Assembly: GCF_040939455.1 (NCBI RefSeq)
Contig: NC_134108.1
Location: 49,847,501 to 49,911,500 of the forward strand
Source: Microcebus murinus
Lineage: Eukaryota > Chordata > Mammalia > Primates > Cheirogaleidae
DNA length: 64,000 nucleotides
Reading direction: 5' to 3'
Shown here: positions 1-13,924 of the stretch, piece after piece
How the letters are laid out: each line of letters begins with the position of its first letter
How positions within the stretch are numbered: position 1 is the stretch's first letter
The notes under the pieces: model-generated
The model's input: only the letters and a program-made list of their open reading frames with translations
What the model was told of the DNA's origin: nothing
Database searches by the model: none
Translations under genes and position numbers: made by a program

Positions 1-95
1 CTGTGAATATACTAAAAATCATTCATTTATACACTTTCAATGGGTAAATTGTATGGTAATGGAAATTATGTCCCAATAAAGCTATTAAAAAGTTA
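1..95 (+). mobile_element. Ancient L1 (L1M) 3' end
   Basis: The window opens in the conserved tail of an old L1: CTGTGAATATACTAAAAATC, then a 'cactttcaatgggtaaattg' type segment and a terminal 'caataaagct' poly(A)-like end. The rest of the element lies off the left edge. Subfamily not resolved. Confidence 0.7.
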
Positions 96-758
96 TTATA
101 AATATACTCTAAGTAGTAAGAAGGCAGAGCAAAACAAAAACATAACAGGGAAATGGAAGATACAAAACAAACCAGTACTTCCAGTGAAGAAAAATAAAAT
201 AACTGAATTAAATGTACACTGGATGGGATTAATAGCAGATTAGACACTGCAGAAGATCGGGAAACTTTAAAAAACAACAATAGCAACTATCCCAAATGAA
301 GCAGAGAAAGAGAAAAAGACTGAGAAAAAAATTAAGCATTATCAGTAATATGTGGGGACAATATTAAATGTCTAACATATGTGTAACTGGGTTCACAAAA
401 GAAAAGAATGGAGGGAGAGAACAGGAAAAAATTTTTGAAGAAATAATGGCTAAATTTTTTAAATTTTGATAATAATTATAAAACACTCAGACCCAAGAAA
501 ACTCAACAAACTCCAAGTAGAATAAATATAAATAAAATCACATAAAGGCACATCATAATCAAAACCAATGATATAGAAAAATATTTAAAAGCAGCAGAGG
601 AAAAAAGACAGTAAGAGGAATAAAGATAGAATGAGAGCAAATTGATTTTCAGAGACCATGTAACTGAAAGACAAGAGGAGCATCTTTAGTAAGAGAGGAA
701 AAAAGCTATACATCTAGAAATCATACCTAGTAAAAATGTCTTTCAAAACCAAAGATAA

Positions 759-1087
<329 letters not shown>

Positions 1088-2328
1088 CGAAGATAAAATA
1101 CTTTCTCAAACAAAACTGAGAATTCACTGTCAGCAGAGGTTTGCTGAAAGAAATGTTTTTAAAAGTTCAGCAAGCAGAGAGAAAATGATACCAGATCGAA
1201 ATTTGAATTTAAACAACAGAATGAAGAGCTGGAAATGATCAATATATGGGATAAATATAAATAATTTTTTCTCAGTTTCAGTCTTTTAAAAAGATAATGA
1301 CTATTTAAAGCAAAAATAACAATATATTGTGGGGCTTACAAAATATGTAGCAGTAAAATAGTTCTAAGAACAATAAAGGAGAAATGGCTGTATATTGTTT
1401 CAAGGATCTTACACTCTATGTAAAGTGGTATATTATTTGAAGATTGACCATGATCAGCTAAAGATGTGTAAGCCCTAGAGCAATCATTAGAAATAACAGG
1501 TTTATCTAATAAGCCAAGAGTGGTGATAACATGGATTCATGAAAACAAAACAATACAACCTAACTCAAAAGAAGACCAAACAAAAAAGCAGAAAAAAGAT
1601 ACAAAAAACCAGATGGGACAAATAGAAAACTAATAGCAAGATGGTAGAATTAAACCCCTATATATATTTAATAATTACATTATATATAATAGTCTTTGAA
1701 AAAAATAAAAAATCCAAATAAAAGGTAGAGACTATCAGATTGGATTAAAAAATAACAAAAAACCCAACTATTTGCTTCCTGCATGGAACCCACTTTAAAT
1801 ATAAAGACACAGATAGGTTAAAAGTATAAGGAGGAAAAAAGATCATATAAATTCTAATCAAAAGAAACTGGACTATGTTAATAACAGCTATATTAATATA
1901 AATTTTAACAAAGAATATTGCCAGAGATGAAGAGACATTCCATAACAACAAGAGTCAACATACAAGAGGATAGGATATAACAACCTTAAATGTTTAGCTG
2001 CCTAATACATTTCTACAAATACATAAAGCAGCGTACAATTATTTTTCAATTAAGAGTAAAATTTTATAAAATATATGAAGCAAAAACTAACAGAATGAAG
2101 AGTAGACAAATCCACAATTACAGCTGGATATTTCAACATTCCTTTCACAGTAACTGATAGAACATGTAGTCAGAAAATGAACTTGACCGACCAATGTGAC
2201 CTAATTGACATTTATAGAACAAATCACCCAAAACAACAAAAAATACATTCTTTTCAAATATACGTGAAACATTCAATGAGGTAGAACACATTCTAGACCA
2301 TAAAACAAGCCTCAATAAATATAAAAGA

Positions 2329-2631
2329 GGCCAGATGCAGTGGCTCATGCCTGTAATTCCCAGCACTTTGGGAGGCCAAGGTGGGAGGATTACTTCAGGT
2401 CAGGAGTTCAAGAACAGCCTGGGTAATACATCAAGACCCTGTTTCTATAAAAAAATTAAAAAAAAAAATTAGGTAGGCAAGGTGGCATGTGCGTGTATTC
2501 CTAGCTACGTAGGAGCTGAGGCAGGAGGATTACTCAAACCCAGGAGTTTGAGGTTATAGTGAGCTATGATCATGCTACTGCACTCCAGCCTGAACAACAA
2601 AGCAAGACCTTGTCTTTAAATAAATAAATAG
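2329..2631 (+). mobile_element. Alu (AluJ-like)
   Basis: A dimeric Alu in the L1 ORF2 region, flanked by near-identical ATATAAAAGA and ATTTAAAAGA, with an (AAAT)n tail. It lacks the lemur-type linker and is more diverged, so it is an older insertion. Confidence 0.88.
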
Positions 2632-5480
2632 ATTTAAAAGAACTGAAAGAACACAAAATAGTTTCTCTAGCCACAAAAGAATTTTGTTAGAAAATCATAG
2701 AAAGATATCTGGAAACTCCTCCAAATACTGGAAAATTAAGTAATTCACTACTAAATAAACCACAGATCAAAGAAGAAACCACAAGGTAAATTAGAAACCA
2801 TTTGAACTGAATGCGAAAATAAACAAACTTTGCTGGATGCAGCTAAAGCAGTTGTAGCAGGGAATTTATAGCTTTTAATGTTGCAAACAAATGATCTAAG
2901 TTTCCACCTTAAGATGGCAGAAAAAGAAGAGTGAATTAAACAACATGCAAAAGGAAAGAAATAACAAACAATAAAAATCAATGGAACTAAAAACATAAAA
3001 GCAACAGAGAAAAAAAATCAATTGAAACCAAATGCTGACTCTTTAAAAAGATCAATTAAATTGTAAGGCACTAACCAGACTAAAAGAAGGGAAAAAGAGT
3101 TAAGATAAATCATCAACATCAGAAATAAAAATGAAATAAATCACTATGGATGATATATGTATGAAAAGGATAAAAAGTAATATTACAAACAACTTTATGC
3201 CATAAATTTGAGAACTTACATGCAATAGAAAAAAATTATTGAAAAACTACCAAAATTCAGTCAAGAAGAAAAAGATAAGTAGTTAAAACATCTCACAAAG
3301 AAAATTCCAGGCTCTAATGGCTTCACTGTTGATGAATTCTACCAAACATTTAAGGAAGAGATAATCCAATTCTACCAAAATGCAGGAAAAGCAACTTATT
3401 TTACGAAACCACCATTATCCTGAGACCAAAACCAGGCAAAGATAACAAATTTATAGATCAATATCCCTCATGAAGATAGACACCAAAGTCCTTAACAAAA
3501 TTTTAGCAATTTGAATCTCACAAAATGAACTATAACACATCATGACCAAGTGAGATTTATCCCAGGAATATAAGGTTGGTTTAACATTGCAAATCAGTCA
3601 ATGTACTTCATCACAGAAAAAGACTAAAAAAGAAAAACCATATAATCATCTCAACAGATGAGGAAAAATAATCTGACAAAAATTCAATACCCACTCATGA
3701 TTTCAAAAATAAAAACTACTGAACACACAGGAATAGAGGGAACTTCTTTAGGCTGATAAAGGGCATATGCAAAACACACCGAACATCATACTTTAATATT
3801 GAAAGAATGAATGCTCTCCCCTTAAGATTGGGAACATGGTAAGGATCTCCACTCTAATAACTGTTATTCAACAATCTGCTGGAGGTCTTGGTCAGTGAAA
3901 TAAGGCAAGAAAAAATAAAATAAAATGAATATAGCATATATTATTAAAAAGGAAGATGTAAAACTCTATTTACGTACATAGACAAAGTAAAAAAATTCTA
4001 AGAAATCTATTAATACAAAAAAGGCATTAAAACTAATAAATGAGTTTAGCAAAGTTACAAGAGATATTGGTCAATATACAAAAACTAATTACATTTCTGT
4101 ATAGTAGAAAAAATAATTAGAAACTATAATTCTTAAAATACCATTTAAAAATACCAAAATATGAAATTCTTAGGGATAAGTTTCACAAAAGATGTGTAAG
4201 ATCTGTACTCTAAAACGTAAAACATTGATGAGAGACATTAAAGATGACCAGATCTAAAACAGTCCAAATGATTTTGGAAAAGAACTAAATTGGAAGACTT
4301 ATACCACCTGATTTCGAGATTTACTATAAAACTACAATAATAAACAGTGTGTTATTTATACACTATGCAGATCCAAAAGGACAGAAGGCCCAGAAATATA
4401 CTAGGTGTCAAGGTAGTTCAAAGGATAAATGAACTTAGACTCTTATGCAAAATACTAAAATTAGCTCCAAATGGATCAGAGACTTAAATTTAAGAGCTAA
4501 AACTTTGCTCTTCAGTTGTTAGGACACTTAAGAAAATGAATAAGCAACCCGCAGACAGGAAAACATACTCATAAAAAGACTTGTATTCAGAATACACAAG
4601 GAACTCCTAACGATAGTGCAAATATAATCAATTCTATTTTTCAAAAACAGATTTCAGACACTTCACCAAAGAAGATATACAAATTATAAATAAGCATATG
4701 AAAAGATGCTTGACATTATTAGTCATTAAGCACATGCAATTAAAACTATGAGATATCTACCACTCACTGCACACTCACTAAATTCTACAATGGATAAAAG
4801 TAAAAAGATCAGTAATTACAAGTGTTGGAGAGGATGCCAAACAACTAGAACTCATACATTACTGGAACACATGCAAAATGGTACATCCATTCTGGAAAAC
4901 AGCTTGGCAGTTTCTTATAAAGTTAAACATACACTGTACATATGACTCAGCAACCCTATTCCTAGGTATTTATTCCCAAATGAATAAATAAATCCCAAAA
5001 AGACTTGAACACAGATATTCACAGCAGCTTTATTTATAATAGTCATAAAGTATAAACAACCCAAATGTCCATCTTCTAGTGAATGAATAAAATACTGTGG
5101 TATATATACATAATGAAATATCCATACAGCCATGGCCTACTTCTTAGCAATCAAAAAGAATGAACCACTAATGAAAGGCATGGATAAATCTCAAATACAC
5201 TATGCTAAGTGAAAGATGCTACCACAAAAGGCTACATACAGTATGACTCTATTTATACAGATTTGTAGAAAAGGCAAAAAAGCAGCTCAGCAGTTGCCAA
5301 GGGTCAGGAGTGGGGGCGGGGACGCTAATGAAGCCACCAGGGAATTTTTTTTGGTGATAAATATGTTCGTTTTTGTGGTGGTATACAACTATATACAATT
5401 CTCAAAACTCAAATTTTACACTTAAATTGGTAAATGTTATTGTTTTCAAATTATAACTCAATAAATCTAATTAAATTTTT

Positions 5481-5775
5481 TCCTACAGGTTAAATACAAA
5501 ATAAATCACCATAGTTTAAAAACAGAGGTGATATTATTTCACTATAAAATTATCCAAATGCCTCAAAAACAGCAGGACTGTGGGGAGGGGAAGGGTCTTT
5601 ATCCTTTCTGGGTCACAAGATGGGGGATGGGGAAACAGGAACAAAAAGTGTAGGCAATAGAAAAATGTGGCCATTTCTGAGTTGTTTTAAACTGTGCTTA
5701 CATGCTTCCGCCTTCGTCCAGCCCCATCCCATCACTTATATCTACTTGCAAGACAATAGAATGTGAATGCATTCT
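5481..5775. other. Intron, nothing recognised
   Basis: AT-rich sequence between the long L1 and the next L1 fragment. I see no repeat or gene in it. Confidence 0.5.
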
Positions 5776-5955
5776 TTTTTTTTTTTTTTTTTTATTTCGG
5801 CATATTATGGGGGTACAGATTTTAAAGTTTCAATAAATGCCCTTCTCCCCCTCCCCCCACAAGTCTGAGTCTCCAGCATGACCATCCCTCAGATGGTGCA
5901 CCTATCACTCGTTATGTATGTATATACCTGCCCCTCCTCCCCCCTCCCCAATACT
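5776..5955 (-). mobile_element. Short 5'-truncated L1, lemur-type 3' end
   Basis: A poly(T) run is followed by TTTCGGCATATTATGGGGGT, a C-rich polypyrimidine stretch, and a 'gatggtgcacctatcactcg' segment. This is the antisense of an L1 3' UTR ending in poly(A). It is unlike the human L1 3' UTR, and I associate it with strepsirrhine L1. Only about 180 bp is present. A short CATTCT repeat at both ends may be the target duplication. Confidence 0.65.
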
Positions 5956-7429
5956 CTATTACATTCTCTCTCTTAAAAACAAACACATCCACCAAAACTC
6001 CCTTCTTTTTTTCCTCTTTGACTCAGAGCACAAAGGTGAAGAGGCTTTGCCTTCGAAGCTGAGAAGTCCAGTCTCATGACTCTCATTTGTACTTAAGCAC
6101 ACTGAATCCTCTCCATTTAATTCTACTGAGTTTTTTGTGGGGTACATTTCCACATAGCCAGTTACCTCAGAGATCCTGGTCAGGAGTCCATTGTTAAAAC
6201 CTAAGCAATTTACAGGACTCTTAGATTCAGTCTTTCCATTTTAAAATTATAAAAATAATATTAAAGAATATTAACATGAAGGAAAAACCAAGGGCTCTTC
6301 AACATAGAAATAATTAAGGAAATTATTAAATCAATCCTTGCCCTATTATTAATAAAACAATACTTTTAAATAGCCATTATATAACCTATATGTGGGGAGG
6401 AGGTGAGGACAAAAAGCAAAGAGCAGAAAATTTCTTACTGCAGCTAAGTAAATAACACATGCACATATGACCAAATCTGCAAGGAACTCACATAAATTTA
6501 GAGAGGTTATGACAGGTTCCCCTGACTTTTTTCTTTTCAAAAGTGTATATGTCTGCATGCATGTACAATTTTTAAAATACAACATGCATATATCTCCTGA
6601 GTTTAATGAAAGAACTCTAGCCTGGGCAAGAAGGAGCCCTGTTGTCAAGAGTTAAGTCCTCCAGGCATGTCATCAGCATGTTCTTGTGTGTGTCGTTAAA
6701 CCCCAACTACAACTGAAGGACCTGTAATGATATGACCTATAATGGTGTATGGCCTGAAAAAACCAGTGAGAACATCAAACTGCTTTCCAGTTTAAGAGAG
6801 GTCACTCCACTGGCCCATGTGGCTAACCCAGAATCACAAATACCTTAGTCTGAAAGGTGATGTATCAACAGTGTTATACAAAGAGAGATGCAGTGAGAGA
6901 CAAATGCACACACTTATCTGATACTTAGTCTGGCCACCTCCCTTCTTCACAATACCACCTGCAATCTCAGTGTTATATTTTCATCACCACCTTGAAAGGT
7001 AATAGACAGGGAAAACTGTATTTTGACTAATTTTAAAGTAAAGAGATCAAGACCAGAGCTTTACAATTCTGCCCAAGGTGACTCAACTAGTAAAGCAGCT
7101 CAACCTGGACTGGAACGGAGGCCCATCCCAGGGGCACCCAGGTATGGAACACCTTGGTGCCTCTCAATGGTGGACATTACCCCAGTCATCACAGCCATTC
7201 CCCCCTACTGCCTTCTCTAGGAACAACTCCTGTGACCTGTCTAGTCTCTAAACATTCACTGAAATAAAACTTTTTGGAAGTGATGTGACAATTCACCATT
7301 TATTTGGGGGGTAAGTTTAAAAATAGTAAGGTTTAAAGATAATCCATTTACTCAGCTTCCCAGTTATAAACCATAGTTTTACTGAATGTGAATTACGATA
7401 GGCTGATCTTAAAGATTTGAAGAACTAAC
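5956..7429. other. Intron, weak MIR-like trace only
   Basis: No gene recognised. A stretch at about 7060-7140 (CCCAAGGTGACTCAACTAGT and following) resembles the core of a diverged MIR on the plus strand. The small open frames show no recognisable protein features. Confidence 0.4.
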
Positions 7430-7560
7430 CTCTAATAACCTCTGCTGTATCACGTCCTCTGGTAACTGTCCATATTGATTTAAGGGAAAACCAAAGATAT
7501 TCTTAATAATTTGAGGTCCAGCTAACAAATCTTTGAAGCTGGCAGAAGCATCCCGGCTAC
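7430..7560 (-). other. Exon-like open segment of unknown gene
   Basis: On the minus strand 131 nt are bounded by a plausible acceptor (TTTCCTTTTGTTAATACTAAG) and a good donor (GAG then GTTAGT). One frame is open across the whole length: after two bases of a split codon, 43 codons end exactly at the donor in phase 0. The peptide starts SRDASASFKDLLAGPQ, continues NIFGFPLNQYGQLPED and ends VIQQRLLE. The same frame meets a stop inside the acceptor region, so the opening matches the splice-bounded segment. I do not recognise the protein. Joined to the FOXO3 coding exon (phase 0) it would be out of frame and soon hit a stop, so it is unlikely to be a simple FOXO3 cassette exon. It could be an exon of an unannotated same-strand gene, a fossil exon, or chance. 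Confidence 0.4.
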
Positions 7561-8664
7561 CTTAGTATTAACAAAAGGAAATATGTTCTATATTGTTGAG
7601 CATTAACTATTTAAACAACTATCCTGAGGTTGAAACAAATCTGTCCAAGGAATTTAGGGCCAGCTTTCTGACTCAGGGTGGGAAGGGGTAGAGAAAACAA
7701 AAAGTTTGGCTTCCCCCCACCCTGAAAATAGCATATTTCTCTACAAACTTTTTGAAGAGTTTACTATTAGAAATGTTAAACCCTATAAAAGTACCAAGGC
7801 CAAAAGAAGAGCCTTTAAATTGTTTTCCACTTATAAACACAATGGAGTGGTTTTCAAATAAACCCAAATACAGCTAAAAGAGATCTTAAATGGTACACTC
7901 TGTTCAGAAACCATACAGTTGGCTAGCAGGTAGGATATTTGGTTTCCTGATTTCTGTCAGAGCATTGTTGTTTCTGGATTTTGTTTTTGATTGAGAAACT
8001 GCAGCAGTATCAGAAAAGAGTAAGAGTGTCTGGTTCTTCTGGTTCTTTTTTTTTTAAACCCAGAAAGTTCTGAAAAGTTCTTTGAGTATCCTTCTACTTT
8101 GTTTGGCTTGTGCCTCCAATCTGGCCCATGTTCCATTTCCCTCTGGGGGAAAACAGTAATTCCCAGTTAGAAATTAGCCTCTTAGGCAGAACTACTTGTA
8201 AGGCCAGCAAATAGGTCTGTGATAATCAATTCTCGATCATCTTTAAATGATGTAAGCGTGTCACATAAGTTATCAAAGCACAGTTTTCCAGTGGGCTAAA
8301 CCAGAGCTCTCACTCAAGTATTCTGAAAATGATTCTGAGTATAAAACAGACACTTCAGTGTGAAACAGAAACTTGAGGTGATCTTAAGGCCCACTGGCAG
8401 TATGCATATGAAGCTGTACAGTACTTCTGATAAATAAAATGAAGGAACTGCACTAGAATTTCTGTATATCTTTCCATTCTGACATTCTATGATCCAAGGG
8501 TTCTTAGAAAATGGTAGCAAACAGGACAGGACTGAAGGTTAGACCTGCCATCAACTTTCCAAATGCCACTGCTCTGAACCAGGAAACTGGTAATGACTAG
8601 GACTAGTTCTTCTAGGATAACCTACTGTTAAAGAATATGAATTTCTATTTGGATGTGATCTTAT
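7561..8664. other. Intron, nothing recognised
   Basis: AT-rich sequence with no clear repeat family or gene. Confidence 0.4.
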
Positions 8665-8764
8665 TTGGAGGGAGTGTCTTTTATTCCCCAAGACTGATTT
8701 ATTCCTCAAACCTGTAACAGTGCCTGGCACATAGTAAGCGTCAATAAATATTGAGTGAATAAAT
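8665..8764 (+). mobile_element. MIR/L2 3'-end fragment
   Basis: TGCCTGGCACATAGTAAGCG followed by TCAATAAATATTGAGTGAAT is the conserved 3' end shared by MIR and L2 elements. Confidence 0.65.
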
Positions 8765-11141
8765 TTTGTCCTTAGCATTTGAGGTAAGGCATCTAAAGAA
8801 TTTAATCCCTGAGTCCCTGAAGGACTGGGAAAGTCCCTGAAGGAAGGGAAAAGCTTATATCCTTCTACATGTCAGATGGCAGAAAAATTAGGATACAGGG
8901 ACTCCCTTGGACTTTAGAGACTAGGCAGAATTTATCTAAAATTATCTGGGCATTCAGTGAAAAGAGCAAGACAACCAGGGTTAGAAATAAAGACATTTTA
9001 CAATCCCATTTTCAAGACATGTAACCTTTCTGGGATCAGAAAACAAAATATCAGTGAAGAAAGTTTCTAAAGAAGGGAATGTAGGAAATATTATTCTTCC
9101 ACAGTATTTCAATTAATGATAAGTATTCTTTCATCTCCTACATATGCACTTTTAGGTATGAAAGACAAAACACACAGATTAATAATTTAGAAGTCTATGA
9201 AGTTCTAAATTCCCAGAGTCTGAGAACCAATGACAACACTTTGCTCCTAAATATTCTAACATCCCAAGGGTTCATTTGTTTTTTAAATGTAACAAAGCAA
9301 AAAACAAAACAAAACACCAACATGTACCAGCACTGTGTTTCAACTTACTCCATATTTTATGGGACCATCACCCCACTCCCTTCTGCCACAGCAGGCAACA
9401 AAAATGAAAATCACACTTAACAGTGGTCAAACAGCCAAATTATATCAGGCTTTTAAAATACCTGTGCAAATAAGCATATGCTAAAGGTGAACGAAAAACA
9501 CATTTAACAATTTAAAATGTGCAGACCCATCACTAAGCCCTTGGTAAAAGTAGGACACGCTGGTAAGAGGACTAGAAAAAGTTCTTTGGCTCCCTGGCTT
9601 TCTGAACCTGCTTGTTCACAAGGCCGCTTCCTGGGAAGAGAAGAAAGTTTTTAATGGGGTTTCCTGTAGAAAAGCCTTAATCATAGTGTGGCAGAGCTGT
9701 GCAGACATATCAAATCTGAGAGGACTTTTTTCCTTTTGATTTTTGTTCTACCAGTGGCATTGCCACTGTGTGTCAAGAACCCAAAGAGTTTAGGAGGAAG
9801 GAGAGGAATATCACAATTGCAGAGGCCTGATTACTATGCAGAAAACACCGCCTTACCAGACAGACTTGCCAACGAACCGCCCTTTGGGAAGAGGAGCCAG
9901 GGTACAGTCTGTGGGGGTGAACAAAAGGGGTGATGTACTGTGGAATTAGATTCAGAAAGAACTCATCTCCAGAGCTTCTGGATTTCTAGGCAAGAGCAGC
10001 AATTAGTCATTAACTGACAAGAACATTATTGACAACCAAGAAGAGGCTCTGATGAGTCTCCTATCGCACTCTACAGAACTCCAGTCTTCAAACACTCAAT
10101 ACCAAATTAGTTGTTTTCTCATCCTGCCCACCTCTTTTAAATTATAATTGTTCTGTTTCACACCAAAATTTCTTTGTGGCACAAACTATATTAATTTACT
10201 TGTAATTCTTACCTAAAAACTCCCAAAATATTTTACCAATGACAATTTGCAAAGCAATTAATTATCCAGTATCACATGCTCAAATTACAAGATAAAACTT
10301 TTTTTTTTTTTTTGGTCTTTTGAGTGATTTGAAAGCACCACATTGTACAAAATAATTGGATCTTGTGACTTTTCCCTTCAACCTAATTTTCTTCTAATTT
10401 GCTGTCCTACATGCTAATTTTCCTCATGCTTCCCTCCATGCTCACCGCCCTCAGCATTGTTCAGCAACCCTGGCCTGGTCCTTTCTTTCACCTAAGCAGG
10501 TAACTGTAATGGGAAACAGCCTGCTATTCCCTGTGCTAAACAAAACAAAAACAAATCTCCAAGGATAAATCCAATCACCTCTGAATCACCTATGAAATAA
10601 AGAAAATCAGACCTGTAACCCCACTCTTGTAAGTGCCATTTTAGGCAAACTTTTAATTGATCTAATCCTCTGTTTCGTTTTCTGAGAAATTAGCCACTTT
10701 TAAGGAGTGGATTAGAAATACTGTATGAAAAGGACCAAGTACAGTGTCTGACAAACAGTAGTGCTCAAAAAATTAGGAGTAGGCAGACATAAAAATATCC
10801 ACAATAAAGAGTGTGACTATGATCTTTACTTATCTCAGCTAATAAGTTTATTTGGGGCTACAACATCTTAAGCTTAAAAATAAAAATCAGTAAAGCCAAG
10901 AGGCCATGACCCTGTGGTGGAACAGTATAAAGAAATCTACAAAACAGAAGCATTTGACTTGAAATATCTTTTTCTCTTTTCTCACTGGGCCATTATAATT
11001 CACAGGGGGTCATGCCACAAACTGGGGGAAGGTTTAAAATCACCACCCACTCATGACATTCAGATGTGGCACATGAGGGCATCTCCACAGGGATGAACAA
11101 GAGCTAAGATAATTCCCCAGATGCTATTTAAAAAAAAAAGC

Positions 11142-11153
11142 GGGGGGGGGGGG
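11142..11153 (+). repeat. Poly(G) run
   Basis: Twelve consecutive G directly after a ten-base A-run in an AT-rich intron. Likely unstable in length and prone to sequencing error. Confidence 0.8.
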
Positions 11154-12990
11154 CGCAAACCAAATAAATCAAAAAGCAAAAAAGCAACCACAAAAAAACC
11201 CAACTCTCATAAACTTGAGGGGGCCTGAAACATCCAAACTGGCTGTTTTCTTTGGCTGAGTTCACAGGCTGTTGTTCAACTTTGGTTCTAGCACAGACCC
11301 TAAGACTGTAACATTCATTTGTTGTTCAAACACAATAATGAACAATGAAAGTGAACTGATTATTCTTTGTTCACAAATGTCAATATCAAAAGTAACATTA
11401 CATGCTAATAAGTCATATGAAGCATCTACTTACTTCAGGCAAAGGCACATCACTGTTAAATGTTATCCAAATCCAAAAAGAACACAAAATATATCCGGAA
11501 GTTCTTCCACACAGTAATGCAAAGGTATTATGTCATAATCCACAGACACATAACCTGCCACTAAAGACGGCAAAGGAACCCAACATCTTTCACCTCATGT
11601 ATTCACCAAGATATATACTAACAGTTGATACTGTCATCTTCCAGTTGTATTACTTATTATAACCATAATTCTAGATTTTTTTATGAGCATTCTTTCCTAA
11701 AGTATCTATGTAATAAATCTCGATTGTTTAAAATAACGAAGTTTGTTTCTCCCGTAAGCTCCTTCTGACCTCCTTGATAAACTAATTCTGCACAGTGCTG
11801 CCTCCTTTCCTAACGTCCACTCAGATTAGAATCAGATATCAGCTTGTGGGTCAAAGCAGTCTGAAGGGCTGAGGCTGCTGTGGTTTGCACGGGTCATCCT
11901 CAACACATCTTTCAGAGTAGCTTACGTCACCATTCCTAATCAACTTCCTAGTAAAAAAAATTATTCTAGGCGTTTGGGACCTGAAGTTATTTCCATGATC
12001 ATTACAAAAATACTTCTTCTTAAATTAAAACAATTGTAAAGTACCATGCCAACAAACTTTTATTTCAAAAATAGGGCTAAACTCTGAACTCGAATAAAGT
12101 TGACAGGTACCAGGGCCATTCTGCTGCCCTGAAGGAAATGATAGCACACCCTCAGTTTGGGAAAGGCTGTATAGGCTGAGTTCAAAGGAAATGCTCTATC
12201 CAAAACTCCCCTAATGATCACCGCCTCTCCTCTGTTAGCAGAGCTCCCTCCCTGCATCCTCTTTATACCAAAAGCCATGCTTTGGCAATCAGGTTATATA
12301 GAATACCCAGAGATAAGAATGACCAACTTGATGTTCAATACTGTACTTTCTTTCCTAGGCCAAAATGTGTGTAAACTTTCTAGATACTTGAATGTTAAGA
12401 TCACCATTACTGTAAGAATCATGATAAAATGGAAAAGATGACAAGAAAAAAAAGGGGGTTCTTTATCATCCCTGAGAAAGCAAACCATTTTCATGGATGA
12501 TGCTTTACTTGATCCGTGCATTTAATTACACTCATTATTAGTCTTTAGCTACAAACTGGCAGAAGGTACTTAAATGGCTCAATAAGAATGTCTTGTAAAC
12601 TTTAAAAAGTGAAATGCCAGATTCTACCAGTCTCCTTTTATTCATTTATTTGTAAGAATTGGGCCTTTGTCACAGGACACTAATTTAGCACCAAAAAAAG
12701 TTAGTGAACAATCCCGTATGAAATCATTCAACCTTCTACTAGAGTGATAAACAATTTAACAAATTTTACTGAAATTTGATCTGATTCATCTCAAACATGG
12801 TACCACAGGAAAAAGAGAAGGAAAAAACCCCTACATATCTCAAAGTACAAAAAGAGAAAAAAAAAAGTCTTATATCAGACCAATGTCAATTTTCCATATT
12901 CCACCAGAAAGTAATTTTCAAACCAAAGATTTAATTTATCTCAGAAAACACAAACATGTTTCCCAGATTTTGGTAGATACATATTATTGT

Positions 12991-13015
12991 GTATGTGTGT
13001 ATATATATATATTTT
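12991..13015 (+). repeat. TG/TA microsatellite
   Basis: GTGTATGTGTGTATATATATATAT-type alternating tract. No gene context. Confidence 0.8.
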
Positions 13016-13255
13016 TAAAACCCTATCTTATTCCTTCAAAGTCACTGCCTAGCCACAGAGAATACTAAAACACTAGCATAAAATGTGAAGAAAAGCATCT
13101 CACCACTTTACCTTCTCTTAGCAGTTCCATTAAAAGACCACTTTACTTTCAGCTCAAAGAGCTTCAAGTGGCCTCCTGTACTGCATAACACACACAGTCA
13201 CTTATACAGCTTGTATTAATCAGTCTTTATAAAAAGTAACTCAATCTCAAAGGTT

Positions 13256-13608
13256 TTTTTCTTTTTCTTTTTTTGGTTTTTTTTTTTTTTTTTTTGAGAC
13301 AGAGTCTCGCTTGTTGACCAGGCTAGAGTGAGTGCCGTGGCATCAGCCTAGCTCACAGCAACCTCAATCTCCTGGGCTCAAGCAATCCTTCTGCCTCAGC
13401 CTCCCAAGTAGCTGGGACTACAGGCATGCGCCACCATGCCCGGCTAATTTTCTATATATATTAGTTGGCCAATTAATTTCTTTCTATTTATAGTAGAGAC
13501 GGGGTCTTGCTCTTGCTCAGGCTGGTTTCGAACTCCTGACCTTGAGCAATCCGCCCGACTCAGCCTCCCAGAGTGCTAGGATTACAGGCGTGAGCCATCG
13601 CGCCCGGC
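13256..13608 (-). mobile_element. Alu with strepsirrhine-type linker (antisense)
   Basis: Poly(T), then GAGACAGAGTCTCGCTTG and a complete antisense Alu ending GCGCCCGGC. The linker contains TTAGTTGGCCAATTAAT. Low divergence suggests a fairly recent insertion. It is sense relative to FOXO3 transcription. Confidence 0.92.
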
Positions 13609-13620
13609 TATTTTTAATGT

Positions 13621-13644
13621 TATTGGTTATAACAATAACCAATA
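13621..13644. repeat. Short perfect inverted repeat
   Basis: TATTGGTTAT and ATAACCAATA with a 4-nt centre, immediately beyond the Alu end. A second overlapping short inverted repeat (AACCAA/TTGGTT) follows. Confidence 0.7.
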
Positions 13645-13924
13645 TTGTTGGTTCTGATGAATCTGAGGGACAAGTAAGAGACAATGTCTACAGCCAAGAA
13701 CAAGGAGACTCGGACTGATTTCTTGTACGTCTTCACACCCATTCTAGACCAAATTTTCTGAGGCTCTACAAAATCACTTCAGTAGAATCCCAACATTCAT
13801 GCAAAAACAAGATCTTGGTAGTATCTCTGTTACTCTGAAAGATCTCCATAGGTCAAGTGGGACTGGAAAACTAACAGTCAAGCTTTCAGTATATGCTGCT
13901 GCAGTGGTATGGTAGAAATTTACA

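Larger units (their letters stand above)
8765..13255. other. Intron, simple tracts only
   Basis: No gene recognised. It contains a poly(T) tract at about 10300, a run of 12 G at 11142-11153 after an A-run, A-rich clusters near 11160-11210, and a TG/TA microsatellite at about 12990-13015. The remaining open frames are short and composition-driven. Confidence 0.45.
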
